From Pararhizobium sp. A13 (GTDB lineage Bacteria > Pseudomonadota > Alphaproteobacteria > Rhizobiales > Rhizobiaceae), in assembly GCF_040126305.1 (NCBI RefSeq), contig NZ_CP149512.1, positions 1 through 64,000 of the forward strand: DNA of 64,000 nucleotides, given 5' to 3'. Positions 17,698-27,016 of the stretch are shown piece after piece; the first letter of the stretch is position 1; each line of letters opens with the position of its first letter. The position numbers were made by a program, and so were the translations under genes. A model generated the notes under the pieces. The model saw nothing but the letters and a program-made list of their open reading frames with translations. It did not search any database and was not told the origin of the DNA.

Positions 17698-18606
17698 TTA
17701 GCCGCCGTTGCCAGTTGAATCTTCGGCGATGGAAAAAACCTGGCGCAGGCACGCAACGAAGGGCTGTAGGAAGCGGGATGCCGGGCGTGCCTCGTTGATC
17801 GACAAGGAGACTTTGGTCGTGACCGTCGGCGCAAAGGGGCGCACAACGACGCCTTCCAGGTCGCGCCAGACCGCAAGGCCGTCGACGAGCGCGACACCGA
17901 GGCCTTCGCGCACCAGAGGCAGAGCGCCGACCGAGGAGGCGATCTGGATGGCGACGTCACGGGTCCGCCCCGCGGCCGCGAATGCCTGGTCGAGGGCAGC
18001 GCCGATCTCGGCATGAGAGCCGTAGGAAATGAGGGGACGGTCATCCAGGAGCGCAGGTATAATCAGGCTTTCGGCTGCAAGCACATCGTCCTTCGGCAAC
18101 ACCGCGACCACAGGCGTCTCGCTCAGCGTTTCCACCCGCACGGTCGGCGCCAGAATGGCCGAAAGCGTCAAAGCAAGATCGATGTCTCCCAATTGCAGCG
18201 CCTCGGCAATTTCACGCTTCGGCAGCGTATGAAGATGGATCTTCACTTCCGGATGGCGGAGGCGGAAGGCGGAGAGAGCGGACGGAAGCACCGAATAGGC
18301 GAGCGGCAGGCTGACGCCGAGGCGCAGCAGGCCGATCTTGTTTGCTCCGACGTCACGCGCCAGCGATTTCAATGTCTCCATCTGCCGGAAGACCCGATCG
18401 ACATCGGTGTAGAGAAGATGGGCCTCCATGGTCGGCACCAGTCGGCCGCCAATGCGATCGAACAGCGCGTACCCCAATTGGCTTTCGAGATGCAACAGGA
18501 GTTTGCTGATTGCCGGCTGCGACACGGCCAGCATATTGGCGGCGGCCGTGATGGTGCCCTCGCGCATGATCGCCCTGAAAACCTCCAGTTGCCTTGCGTT
18601 CATCAA
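17698..18606 (-). CDS. LysR-type transcriptional regulator
   Basis: A 302-residue LysR-type protein. The helix-turn-helix occupies about residues 1-60 (NARQLEVFRAIMREGTITAAANMLAVSQPAISKLLLHLESQLG) and is followed by the periplasmic-binding-fold effector domain. The start may be 18606 or the next ATG at 18603. LysR genes usually sit divergent from their targets; this one lies in line between hyuB (28 bases upstream) and the ALDH gene (93 bases downstream). It could therefore be co-transcribed with the hydantoinase genes and act on the short region 17605-17697. Confidence 0.9.
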   Translation of the reverse strand: MMNARQLEVFRAIMREGTITAAANMLAVSQPAISKLLLHLESQLGYALFDRIGGRLVPTMEAHLLYTDVDRVFRQMETLKSLARDVGANKIGLLRLGVSLPLAYSVLPSALSAFRLRHPEVKIHLHTLPKREIAEALQLGDIDLALTLSAILAPTVRVETLSETPVVAVLPKDDVLAAESLIIPALLDDRPLISYGSHAEIGAALDQAFAAAGRTRDVAIQIASSVGALPLVREGLGVALVDGLAVWRDLEGVVVRPFAPTVTTKVSLSINEARPASRFLQPFVACLRQVFSIAEDSTGNGG

Positions 18607-18634
18607 TGGTGTCTTCTCTTTCGACGATGTCTTT

Positions 18635-20602
18635 TCAGAGACCGTAGCGCATTCGCATATCCGCGAAAATCTCCGTCATCTGGTCGGCGACGGGGCGCAT
18701 GTCGGAAAGAAGTCTTTCCACGGCCTCGAAGATGCGATGCTTGAGGAAGAAGCGCCAGCCGACCGGAGCCGACGCCAGGAAGGTGGTCAGCAAATCATAG
18801 CGTTCGCGGGTCCAGATGGACTCGAAAGCCTGCCGTTTCGCCCCATGAGAGATGGTGTTCGCCGGGTCGTCGCTGCGGCGACCGCGCAGCAGGGTCGTCT
18901 GCTCACTGTCGATCTCGCCGGCGGTGGTGACAACGCCGTAGTCGCGTTCAGCGCTTTGCGGCGTGATGGCGCCGCGCCTGACATCGCGCAGAACCATCTC
19001 GACCGGGCGCGTGAAGGGATCGCCATAGCCGCCCGCACCCGGTCCGACGACGCGGATGACATCGCCCGGCCCGCAGGGAACGACATCGGTATTGCCAAGC
19101 TCGGTTTCCTCCGGGCGGCCGGGATTGCGCGTGAAGCTTGAAATGACGCCGGCATGCGCGCTTTTGACACCCCAGGAGGGCATGATCGAGCGGTTGCGGT
19201 TGCGAGCGGTGACGACCGTTTCGGGGGCGGAGACCTCGAATTCCATGACGGCAGATAGACCGCCGCGATGGCGGCCCGGCGCGCCGGTATCCGGCTCCAG
19301 GCCGTAGCGCAGGAACCGGATTGGTACGTCCGCCTCGCTGATCTCGATCGGCGTGTTGCGAAGGAAGCCGGTTGCCCCGCCGGCGCCATCGCTGCCGTCG
19401 CCAAACGGGCCACCGCCGCCACCGCCGCCCACTGGGCCAATCGAGGCCATGACCGGGCGCCCGTTCCGGCTGCTCGTCTTGATGTTCATGATGGCATTGC
19501 CGCCGGGCGAAGCGGCGGGCATGAGATCAGGCAACGCCTGAACGAAGGCGCCGACGGTGACGATCTGGGTCATGGCGCAGGTGAGCGAACGCATGCCGAC
19601 TGCGGCCGGGCGGTCGCAATTGACCACGGAGCCCTCTGGCAGGATGGCGCGGGCGGGCCGCAGCGTGCCGGCATTGAGAAGCAGACTGTTGTCCAGGGTG
19701 TAGAGAACATAGGTGAGGCCGACCATCACCAGCGGATGGCGCTCGCGCCCGCCGGTCGGCATGTTCAGGGAAGAGCCGAGCTGCGGATCGCTGCCGGTAT
19801 AGTCCAGAACGACTTCATCGCCACGGATCTTCAGGGTCAGCGCGACCCGGCAGGGCTTGCCGCCGATCGAGTCTTCATCCGCATAGTCGGCGAAGAAATA
19901 GTCTCCATCCGGCACGCGGCTCAGAATCTGCCGAGTCTGCGCTTCGGCATAGTCGAGGATCTGGTTCACGCCCTCGATAAAGGCATCAAAACTGAAGCGG
20001 CGAACGATCTCCTGCATTTTGCGCTCGCCAACATTAACGGAGGCTATCTGGGCATGGAGGTCGCCAAGGTTCTGGTCCGGCAGCCGGACATTCGCCCTGA
20101 TCATGTCGAGGATGAAGGGCTTCAATTCGCCCCGCTCGACAAGCTTGACGGGCGGGATGCGCAAACCCTCCTGCTCGATTTCGCTCAGCGACCGGGAGAG
20201 GGAGGCGGGAACGGCGCCGCCGACATCGGTGTTGTGGATATGACCGACGACGAAGCAGGCGATCCTGCGCTCGTGAAAGACCGGCTTCCAGATGTGGATG
20301 TCCGGCGAATGGGTGGCGACGAAGCCGCTATAGGGATCGTTCGTGATGCAGATGTCGCCGTCTGCATAGTCATCGAACATCTCAAGCAGTGGCGCATAGT
20401 CGATACCGCTATACCAGGGGGCGCCGAACTGGCGCGGGTTGGCGAAGGCAAGTCCTTCGCGCGTAACCACCTGGCAGGAGAAATCCTCCGTTTCCTTGAC
20501 GAAGGCCGAGTGCGCGGTACGCATCAGCGTAAAGGCCATGGCGTCGGCTGCGGCCGAGCAGAAGTTGGCCAGAACCTTCAGATTGCGGCGATCGATGGCC
20601 AT
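18635..20602 (-). CDS. hyuB: Hydantoinase B / oxoprolinase-family subunit
   Basis: A 655-residue hydantoinase B (HyuB) family protein. The frame is open further upstream but only as a shadow of hyuA; MAIDRRNLKVLANFCSAAAD matches the usual family start. Seen motifs include FSCQVVTREGLAFANPRQ, ITNDPYSGFVATHSPDIHI and the glycine-rich VGGGGGGGPFGDGSDGAGG. With HyuA it forms an ATP-dependent amidohydrolase that opens cyclic amides such as 5-substituted or N-methyl-hydantoins, 5-oxoproline or related lactams. It starts one base after the hyuA stop (TGACATG). The substrate is not set by sequence; an acetophenone-carboxylase-like role is less likely because no other subunits are present. Confidence 0.9.
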   Translation of the reverse strand: MAIDRRNLKVLANFCSAAADAMAFTLMRTAHSAFVKETEDFSCQVVTREGLAFANPRQFGAPWYSGIDYAPLLEMFDDYADGDICITNDPYSGFVATHSPDIHIWKPVFHERRIACFVVGHIHNTDVGGAVPASLSRSLSEIEQEGLRIPPVKLVERGELKPFILDMIRANVRLPDQNLGDLHAQIASVNVGERKMQEIVRRFSFDAFIEGVNQILDYAEAQTRQILSRVPDGDYFFADYADEDSIGGKPCRVALTLKIRGDEVVLDYTGSDPQLGSSLNMPTGGRERHPLVMVGLTYVLYTLDNSLLLNAGTLRPARAILPEGSVVNCDRPAAVGMRSLTCAMTQIVTVGAFVQALPDLMPAASPGGNAIMNIKTSSRNGRPVMASIGPVGGGGGGGPFGDGSDGAGGATGFLRNTPIEISEADVPIRFLRYGLEPDTGAPGRHRGGLSAVMEFEVSAPETVVTARNRNRSIMPSWGVKSAHAGVISSFTRNPGRPEETELGNTDVVPCGPGDVIRVVGPGAGGYGDPFTRPVEMVLRDVRRGAITPQSAERDYGVVTTAGEIDSEQTTLLRGRRSDDPANTISHGAKRQAFESIWTRERYDLLTTFLASAPVGWRFFLKHRIFEAVERLLSDMRPVADQMTEIFADMRMRYGL

Positions 20603-20603
20603 G

Positions 20604-22646
20604 TCAGAACTCCGACTTGATGATGACGAGATTGCCGAGGCGATCGACGCTGAGATCGAAGCCGGGCGGCACAACGGTGGTGGTGTCGTCCTGGGCGATG
20701 ATCGCCGGGCCATAAATTTCATGGTTGGCGGCAAGATCGCTGCGGTGATAGACACCAGTGCGCCATGTCCGCCCGCCAAACCATGCCTCGACATAAAAGC
20801 GCGGCTCGGCGGGCGCGGTCGCAGGCTCGATCTCGTTTAGCGCCGGCTTGGGCGTGGCTCCGGAAATCACCAGCCGCAGGTTGACCATCTGCACGGTGGC
20901 CTTCTCGTCGGCATGTCCGTAGAGACGGGCATGCTCCTGGTGGAAGGCGCCGGCGATTGCCGCGGCGTCTGCGTCGCGCAACCAGGCGTCGTCGAGCGGC
21001 GTTTCGATCTCGTAGGACTGGCCGAGATAGCGCATGTCGGCGGACAGCTGGATCTCTCCCGCACCCGGATATCCCTGGCTTTTGAGCCAGCTTAGCGCCG
21101 ATTTTTCCAGTTCTTCGAGAATGAGAACAAGGGCGGCGATCTCACGTCCATTGACCTCGCAATAAGTGGTGCGGATGAAATCATTCTTCAGGTCGGCGAT
21201 CAGGCCGCCGAGCGCTGACACGACGCCGGGGGTTGGCGGCACCACGACGCCCTTCATGTCGAGGTCGCGCGCGAGGAAACAGGCGAGCATGGCGCCCGCG
21301 CCACCGAAAGCGAAGAGATGGAACTCGCGTGGATCGATCGCATAGCGGGAGACGAGCGCGCTCACTTCCGCATACATGCCGGAGACGGAGATATCGATGA
21401 TGCTGCCTGCGACCGCCTCGACGCTGACTGCGAGCCTCTCCGCCAGCGGGGCGATGGCGGCCCTTGCGGCCATATGATCGACCGTCACGGCGCCGTAGCC
21501 AAGCGGCATATGGCCGATCAGGTTGGAAGCCGCCATGGCATCGGTGATGGTCGGCTTCGCGCCCCCGCGTCCATAACAGGCCGGCCCCGGTGTGGAGCCG
21601 GCACTTTCCGGGCCGACGTGAAGCAGTCCCAGCGCATCCACGCGTGCGACCGAGCCGCCGCCCTGGCCGACCGAACTGACCGAGACGGAAGGGACGTGGA
21701 TCTGAAAGTCGCCGATCAGTTCGCCGACGCCATATTGCGCGGTTCCGTCGATGATGACGGCGACATCGGCGCTGGTTCCGCCGATGTCGAGGCTCATGAT
21801 GCGGTCGAAGCCGCTATGTTTCGCCAGATAGCCGGCGCCGATCACGCCCGATGCAGTGCCGGAGAGGATCATCTGGACGCATTCCGCGCGCGCCTGGTCG
21901 ATCCCCATCACGCCGCCATTGGTCTTGGTGATCAGCAGCGGGCAGGCGACGCCCTTGTCGCGCAGCACGGTCTCGAAACGGTCGAGATAATGGGCAACGC
22001 GCGGCTGCACATATCCGCTGATCACGGCGGTAATGGTGCGCTCATATTCGCGGATGATCGGCCAGGTCTCGGCGGAGGACACGACCGGCAGGCCGGGGGC
22101 CATACGCTCGATCATCGCCTTGACGGCGGTCTCGTTCTCAGGATTGCGGTAGGAATGCAGAAAGGCAATGACGATGCCCTTGCAGCCCGCCTCCAAGGCC
22201 GCGACGACGGCTTGGCCTACGTCCGCCTCGCTCGGAGGCGTGAGTACCTCACCCGTTGCCAGCATTCGTTCGGAAATGCCGAAAACGCGGTCGCGACTGA
22301 TGAGCGGCTCGGGTCGCACCGAATAGAGATTGTGGATCTCGGGAATCTTGAGCCTTGCGATCTGCAGCACGTCCTCGAAGTTCCGGGTGGTGAAAAGCGC
22401 AATCTCGTGGCCGTTTCGCTGGATAACGGTGTTGACGCCAACTGTCGTACCATGGGTGAAGTAGGAGACTTCGGCAGGGTCGATGTCGTCGCGGACCCTC
22501 AGCGTGTCGAGGGCGGCGATGATCTCTTCGCCAGGTGCGTCCGGACGCGAAAAGACCTTCAGTGTCGTGAGCTTTCCCGCTCTTTCGTCCAGCACGGCAA
22601 AATCCGTGAAGGACCCGCCGACATCCACCCCGATCCGATAACCCAT
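20604..22646 (-). CDS. hyuA: Hydantoinase A / oxoprolinase-family subunit
   Basis: A 680-residue HyuA-family ATP-dependent subunit. ATG 22646 is preceded by AGGAG at 8 bases and opens straight into RIGVDVGGSFTDFAVLD, the first phosphate-binding loop of the actin-like fold. SLDIGGTSADVAVIIDG is the second nucleotide-binding segment, and FGGAGAMLACFLARDL is the conserved adenosine region. It partners HyuB downstream for ATP-driven hydrolysis of cyclic imides or amides. In the same run are an M20 deacylase, a GNAT, a cupin and a hydroxyacid dehydrogenase, suggesting a short pathway from a cyclic or N-acyl amino compound. Confidence 0.9.
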   Translation of the reverse strand: MGYRIGVDVGGSFTDFAVLDERAGKLTTLKVFSRPDAPGEEIIAALDTLRVRDDIDPAEVSYFTHGTTVGVNTVIQRNGHEIALFTTRNFEDVLQIARLKIPEIHNLYSVRPEPLISRDRVFGISERMLATGEVLTPPSEADVGQAVVAALEAGCKGIVIAFLHSYRNPENETAVKAMIERMAPGLPVVSSAETWPIIREYERTITAVISGYVQPRVAHYLDRFETVLRDKGVACPLLITKTNGGVMGIDQARAECVQMILSGTASGVIGAGYLAKHSGFDRIMSLDIGGTSADVAVIIDGTAQYGVGELIGDFQIHVPSVSVSSVGQGGGSVARVDALGLLHVGPESAGSTPGPACYGRGGAKPTITDAMAASNLIGHMPLGYGAVTVDHMAARAAIAPLAERLAVSVEAVAGSIIDISVSGMYAEVSALVSRYAIDPREFHLFAFGGAGAMLACFLARDLDMKGVVVPPTPGVVSALGGLIADLKNDFIRTTYCEVNGREIAALVLILEELEKSALSWLKSQGYPGAGEIQLSADMRYLGQSYEIETPLDDAWLRDADAAAIAGAFHQEHARLYGHADEKATVQMVNLRLVISGATPKPALNEIEPATAPAEPRFYVEAWFGGRTWRTGVYHRSDLAANHEIYGPAIIAQDDTTTVVPPGFDLSVDRLGNLVIIKSEF

Positions 22647-22733
22647 GGCTGCATCTCCTGTCTTGCAAGACGATGCTTGCACGGGCAGCCCGTCCGGCCC
22701 ACCGAATTCTTGTTGGAAATCCATAACCAGGAG

Positions 22734-23198
22734 TTATGCCTCTTCCTCCGGCTTCGGCATGGTCATGTAATACTCCGGATGAGGAGCTCGCCGGTAGCCC
22801 GCGCGTTCATAGACCGCATGGGCATCCTTGGTAGAGAGCATCCAGCTCGACACGTCCTTCAGTTCCGGGTGGTTGCGGATCTCGACGGTGAGCCAGGAAG
22901 CAAGCCCCTGTCCGCGATGGGCGGGCAGGGTAAAGACATCGCGCAGGTATGCGAAGACGGCATGATCCGTCACCAATCGACCGAAGGCGGCGAGCGAGCC
23001 GTCCGGAGCGTAAACGCCGATCACGAGCGAGCCATCGAGGGCTCGTTGAAGCTGAGGCAATGTCAGGCTACGCGCCCAGTAGGATTCGCCCGCGAGGAAG
23101 CGATAGACCACGGCCGGATCGATCCGGCTGCGGTCAGTGCTCAGCGTGTAGCCCTTGTAGCAGGCTTCAAAAACGACTGGGTCGCTCGGCTTCAGCAT
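22734..23198 (-). CDS. GNAT family N-acetyltransferase
   Basis: A 154-residue single-domain GNAT protein. It starts at ATG 23198 inside the cupin stop (TGATG), so translation is coupled. The acetyl-CoA loop is HRGQGLASWLT (near residue 92), preceded by the beta4 strand AYLRDVFTLPA, and the C-terminal DAHAVYERAGYRRAPHPEYYM is typical. The acceptor is unknown; an amino product of the hydantoinase branch is possible. Confidence 0.82.
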   Translation of the reverse strand: MLKPSDPVVFEACYKGYTLSTDRSRIDPAVVYRFLAGESYWARSLTLPQLQRALDGSLVIGVYAPDGSLAAFGRLVTDHAVFAYLRDVFTLPAHRGQGLASWLTVEIRNHPELKDVSSWMLSTKDAHAVYERAGYRRAPHPEYYMTMPKPEEEA

Positions 23199-23551
23199 CA
23201 CATCACGGTCACGTAGATTTTGCGAACGGTCTCGATGGTCTTCCACACTCCGACGAAGCCTGGCTTCATCACGAAGCTGTCGCCGGCCTTGTAGGCGACC
23301 GGCTCCCCGCCTTCGGGGGTGATCTCCACCACGCCGGAGAGGATATGGCAGAACTCGAAGGTTTCGCCCTTGATGGAGCGGGTCTCGCCGGGGGTCGCTT
23401 CCCATACGCCCGTATGGATCATCTCACCACGCGCCACATCCTGCGCCCAGGTCTTGAAGGACGGATTTCCGGCAATGAGACGCTCGGGCAGGGGCACCGA
23501 TTGGCGCGGGGCGGCGGAGGGATTGGTGTCGATGGTCTTGAGCAGGGACAT
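23198..23551 (-). CDS. Cupin-domain protein (EutQ/ureidoglycine-type cupin)
   Basis: A 117-residue single cupin fold. ATG 23551 is chosen because AGGAAAGG stands just upstream. Cupin motif 1 is approximated by ETFEFCHILSGVVEITPEGG and motif 2 by YKAGDSFVMKPGFVGVW. The canonical motif 1 His pair is reduced (CHILSG), so metal ligands are uncertain. Small cupins of this group often accompany amino-acid and ureide catabolism. It sits between the hydroxyacid dehydrogenase and GNAT genes with a one-base overlap to the latter. Confidence 0.78.
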   Translation of the reverse strand: MSLLKTIDTNPSAAPRQSVPLPERLIAGNPSFKTWAQDVARGEMIHTGVWEATPGETRSIKGETFEFCHILSGVVEITPEGGEPVAYKAGDSFVMKPGFVGVWKTIETVRKIYVTVM

Positions 23552-23574
23552 GCTGTGCCTTTCCTGGTTGACTG

Positions 23575-24498
23575 TCAGTAGCCGCGCGCCCGATCGACCA
23601 GACCGATCGGATCGAGGCATTCGCGATGGCGCTTGATGTTGTCGATGACGGCGCGTGCCGCCGTGTCCGCCTGGGTGACGCTCGCAACGTGCGGGGTCAG
23701 AATGATCTTCGGATGCGACCAGAATGCATGCTCGGGCGGCAGCGGCTCCGGGTCGGTCACGTCGATCACGGCGCCGGACAGATGGCCCCGGTCGAGTGCG
23801 CCGACCAGCGCTTCATGATCAAGCTGGGGACCACGGCCGGTGTGGATGAGACTGGCGCCGACCGGCAGCGCGGCGAACAAATCTGAATTCAGGAAGCCGC
23901 GCGTTTCGTCGGTTAGCGGCAACAGGCAGACCAGAATATCGACCTTTTCCAGGAAGGATTTCAGACCATCCGGACCGCTGTAACAGTTTACGCCGTCGAT
24001 TTCGCGCGCGCTGCGACTCCAACCGGACAAGCCAAAACCGAAGGGCTTGAGGCGCTCCAGCACTGCGCTGCCGAGGATACCCAGACCGAGAACGCCAACA
24101 TTGCGCGCGGCGGCCTGCTTCTGAGGAATGCCGCGCCATTCGTGCTTCCTCTGTTGATCGAAATAGGTGTGCAGGTTGCGGTGGAGCGCAAGCACGGCCA
24201 GCGTCACATATTCGTACATCATGCGGATGATGCCATCTTCGACCATCCGGACCAGCTTGACCGTTTCCGGCAACCGGTCGATCCTGAACTGGTCGACGCC
24301 AGCACCAATCGAAAAGACGATTTCCAGATTGGAATATCGGTCAAGGTCGTCGGGTGCTGTCCAGGTGACAAGGTAGCGCACGTCCTGCGGATCGACCGTC
24401 GCTGCATCCGTGGAAAAGGCGAGGTCAGGAAGCTCGACGGCAAAGGCTTCCCGGAAGACGCGGCCACGTTCGGCGTCGGAGTTGAAGAGCAACGTCAT
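23575..24498 (-). CDS. D-2-hydroxyacid dehydrogenase, GhrA-like
   Basis: A 307-residue NAD(P)-dependent D-isomer 2-hydroxyacid dehydrogenase. ATG 24498 (AGGGG 7 bases upstream) is favoured over one 36 bases earlier. The Rossmann motif is [17 protein letters not shown] (near residue 127), followed by the SRS cluster in [14 protein letters not shown]. The catalytic Arg is in [15 protein letters not shown], Glu in [12 protein letters not shown] and His in [11 protein letters not shown]. It interconverts 2-oxoacids such as glyoxylate or hydroxypyruvate and their D-hydroxyacids. In this run it could reduce a ketoacid made after deacylation and oxidation. Confidence 0.87.
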   Translation of the reverse strand: MTLLFNSDAERGRVFREAFAVELPDLAFSTDAATVDPQDVRYLVTWTAPDDLDRYSNLEIVFSIGAGVDQFRIDRLPETVKLVRMVEDGIIRMMYEYVTLAVLALHRNLHTYFDQQRKHEWRGIPQKQAAARNVGVLGLGILGSAVLERLKPFGFGLSGWSRSAREIDGVNCYSGPDGLKSFLEKVDILVCLLPLTDETRGFLNSDLFAALPVGASLIHTGRGPQLDHEALVGALDRGHLSGAVIDVTDPEPLPPEHAFWSHPKIILTPHVASVTQADTAARAVIDNIKRHRECLDPIGLVDRARGY

Positions 24499-24552
24499 CG
24501 GCAGGCCCCTGCTGTCACTGTATTCGTCTTGCACATGCGCGTCCGCCTTCCC

Positions 24553-25680
24553 TCAAACCGCGAGCCTGTCGCCCAGAGCTTCAATCATGGCCTGGCAGGC
24601 CATCAGTTCATCGACGAGGATGAACTCGTCCGATCGGTGCGCACGCGCGATGTCGCCGGGGCCGCAGATGATCGCATCGATCCCGGCGGCCTGATAAAGG
24701 CCGGCCTCTGTGCCGTAGCTGACGGCGGCAAGCGGCTCCTGGCCCGTCAGTTTCGCAAGCAGTTTCGCAAGCGGCGCCTCTGCCGGCAGCGACAATGCGG
24801 GATAGTCGCTCATGGGTTCCCAGTTCACGTCGAGCCCATGGGACCGCAGGCTCTCGGCCTTTGCCTTGACCGACGCCAGCAGTCCGGACGGAGAAACGCC
24901 GGAAATCGCTCGCGCTTCGAATTCGGCGATGCAGAGATCGGGGATGATGTTGACTGCCTGACCGCCCTTGATCGTGCCGACCTGCAGGGAGGAATAGGCA
25001 GGTTCGAAAGCTGCGTCGAAGGAGCCGCGGGCCAGCCGCTCGGCGCTCGCCACAGCCTCTGCCAGCACATCCGCCATGGCGTGGATGGCGTTCAATCCCT
25101 GGTCGGGCCGCGAGGAATGGCCGGCGCGGCCACGGATTTCGACGCGCGCAGCCGCCTTGCCCTTGTGCGCGCGGATCGCGCGCAGGTTGCTCGGTTCGCC
25201 GATGATCGCGCCTTCGGGCCTGGCACAGAGTTCCGGGAGATGTTTGATCATGTGTGGTACGCCCCGGCAGCCTGCCTCCTCGTCATAGGAAAAGGCAAGG
25301 TGAATTGGGCGGGCGAGAGGTCTGGCCGCGAGTGCCGGCAAGGCGGCGAGCGCTGCTGCCAGAAAACCCTTCATATCCGACGTACCGCGACCAAAGAGGC
25401 GTCCAGCCTCTGCCCGCAGCGTAAAGGGGTCCGACGACCAGGCCGGCTCGTTGGCCGCGACGACATCCATGTGACCCGAAAGAATGTAACCGGGAACATC
25501 GACTGGGCCGATAGTTGCAAAAAGGTTCGAACGGTCGCCTTCCGGCCCGGGAAGGATCGTGATCCTTGCGCCACAGCTTTCGACATAGGCGCGGATCCAT
25601 TCGACGATAGCGTCATTGGGCGACCCGACGACGGAGGGAAAGGCGACCAGGTGCTCCAGAATTTCAACGGCTTGCATCAT
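24553..25680 (-). CDS. argE: M20 metallo-deacylase, acetylornithine-deacetylase type
   Basis: A 375-residue M20 family amidohydrolase. Metal and catalytic residues are visible: His and Asp in LSGHMDVVAANE, bridging Asp in GRGTSDMKGF, paired Glu in SYDEEAGCRGVP, and the C-terminal His in GPGDIARAHRSDEFIL. The dimerisation domain lies at about residues 175-285. ArgE removes acetyl from N2-acetylornithine; many catabolic paralogues cleave other N-acyl or N-carbamoyl amino acids. Placed with hyuAB, an N-carbamoyl or N-acyl amino acid is an attractive substrate, but the gene name rests on family likeness only. It lies 8 bases after the oxidase stop. Confidence 0.82.
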   Translation of the reverse strand: MMQAVEILEHLVAFPSVVGSPNDAIVEWIRAYVESCGARITILPGPEGDRSNLFATIGPVDVPGYILSGHMDVVAANEPAWSSDPFTLRAEAGRLFGRGTSDMKGFLAAALAALPALAARPLARPIHLAFSYDEEAGCRGVPHMIKHLPELCARPEGAIIGEPSNLRAIRAHKGKAAARVEIRGRAGHSSRPDQGLNAIHAMADVLAEAVASAERLARGSFDAAFEPAYSSLQVGTIKGGQAVNIIPDLCIAEFEARAISGVSPSGLLASVKAKAESLRSHGLDVNWEPMSDYPALSLPAEAPLAKLLAKLTGQEPLAAVSYGTEAGLYQAAGIDAIICGPGDIARAHRSDEFILVDELMACQAMIEALGDRLAV

Positions 25681-25687
25681 GACAACC

Positions 25688-27016
25688 TCACAGCATGCCC
25701 GGCTTGCCGAGATCGGTCCCGTCGATCATCCGCTCGTAGCGATAGGGTTTCGGATCGACGCAGGGCCTGTCGCCACGGATGAGATCGGCGGCAAGCTGGC
25801 CGGCTGCCGGACCGATGCCGAAGCCATGACCGCTGAAGCCCGATGCGATGTAGAGACCGGGCTGTGAAGCGACGGGCGAGATGACAGGAATGGCGTCCGG
25901 GGTCGAATCCACCATGCCGCCCCAGCTTTGCGCAGGCCGAATGCCGGCGAGTGCCGGGTAGATTTCCGTCAAGCGCCGGATTCCCTTTTCCACGAGATGC
26001 GCGTCGGGCCGGGGATCGAGGATGCGGGTCCGCTCGAAAGGGGAAACGCTGTCGGCCCTCCAGCGCGAAATGCTCTCGGGGCCCTCGAGGAACTGCCGGC
26101 CGATGCCGAAGGTAAGCCCCTTGCGCCGCGTCTGGAATGTCCGCCAGAACGATTTTGCCTGCATCAGCCCCCAGGGGCTGATCTGCAATTGTCCCCGACC
26201 GCTCAGGCCGACGGTATATCCGCCGTCGAGGCGACGACGCACCGTCACGTCCTCCATGGCGACCCCGCCCTCGGTCACGGCGGCGGCAGGCGTCGTATAG
26301 AAGGACGTCGACTTGACGGATGCCTGCAGGAATTTGTGTCCGTGATGGCGCAGGAACATGCCGCTCCAGGCGCCGCCTGCAATAAGGAGTGCGCAGCAGC
26401 GGATGAGGCCCCGTTCGGTGACGACGCCAGAGATCTTGCCGCCGCTCGTCTCGAAGGCGCGCGCCGCACAGTTCTGGACGATCACGGCGCCGGCGCGCTG
26501 CGCCGCCCTGGCAAGCGCTGGTGCCGCCAGCGCGGGCTCTGCACGGCCGTCGGTTGGAGAATAAACGCCGCCGAGCCAGGTCCTGCTGTTGCCGGGCAAG
26601 CGCGCGGCCGCCTCGCTGTCTGTCAGCATGTGCGTATCGACGCCGAATTCACGTGCGATCTTGCCCCAGTTCTCCCAAGTCTCGATGTCGGCTTGCTTGG
26701 TGGAGGCGTAGACAAGGCCGCTTTGGCGAAAGCCGGTTTCTTCGCCGGTCTCCTCGTTCAGGGTCGACCAGATGCGGATCGCGAGCTGGGCAAGCGGCAG
26801 CTCGCGCGGATCACGGTTCTGCTGACGGCACCAGCCCCAGTTTCGGCTCGATTGCTCGCCTGCAACAACACCCTTTTCGACCACAACCACCGACATGCCG
26901 CGTTTCGCAAGCTGCCAGGCCGTTGCGATGCCAGCCATGCCGCCGCCCAGGATGACCACGTCGGCTTCCAGGGGAAACTTGTCTGCACTGGCGACGGGAC
27001 GAACGGGAGGGGACAT
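25688..27016 (-). CDS. FAD-dependent oxidoreductase (DAO family), paralogue B
   Basis: A 442-residue flavoprotein closely related to the one at 765-2090. FAD motif: ADVVILGGGMAGIATAWQLA; then SSRNWGWCRQQNRDPRELPL, and near the C-terminus GHGFGIGPAAGQLAADLIRG. It probably oxidises an amino acid or secondary amine. It is the first gene of the minus-strand run that continues through argE, the hydroxyacid dehydrogenase, cupin, GNAT and hyuAB, so its promoter at 27017-27273 may drive the whole branch. The divergent gene is a GNAT paralogue, echoing the oxidase and GNAT genes at the left side of the window. Confidence 0.87.
   Translation of the reverse strand: MSPPVRPVASADKFPLEADVVILGGGMAGIATAWQLAKRGMSVVVVEKGVVAGEQSSRNWGWCRQQNRDPRELPLAQLAIRIWSTLNEETGEETGFRQSGLVYASTKQADIETWENWGKIAREFGVDTHMLTDSEAAARLPGNSRTWLGGVYSPTDGRAEPALAAPALARAAQRAGAVIVQNCAARAFETSGGKISGVVTERGLIRCCALLIAGGAWSGMFLRHHGHKFLQASVKSTSFYTTPAAAVTEGGVAMEDVTVRRRLDGGYTVGLSGRGQLQISPWGLMQAKSFWRTFQTRRKGLTFGIGRQFLEGPESISRWRADSVSPFERTRILDPRPDAHLVEKGIRRLTEIYPALAGIRPAQSWGGMVDSTPDAIPVISPVASQPGLYIASGFSGHGFGIGPAAGQLAADLIRGDRPCVDPKPYRYERMIDGTDLGKPGML

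Noticed and set aside
21318..23216. A 632-codon plus-strand open frame opposite hyuA and the GNAT gene
   Set aside because: Antisense shadow; no domain, and the minus strand carries clear family motifs throughout.
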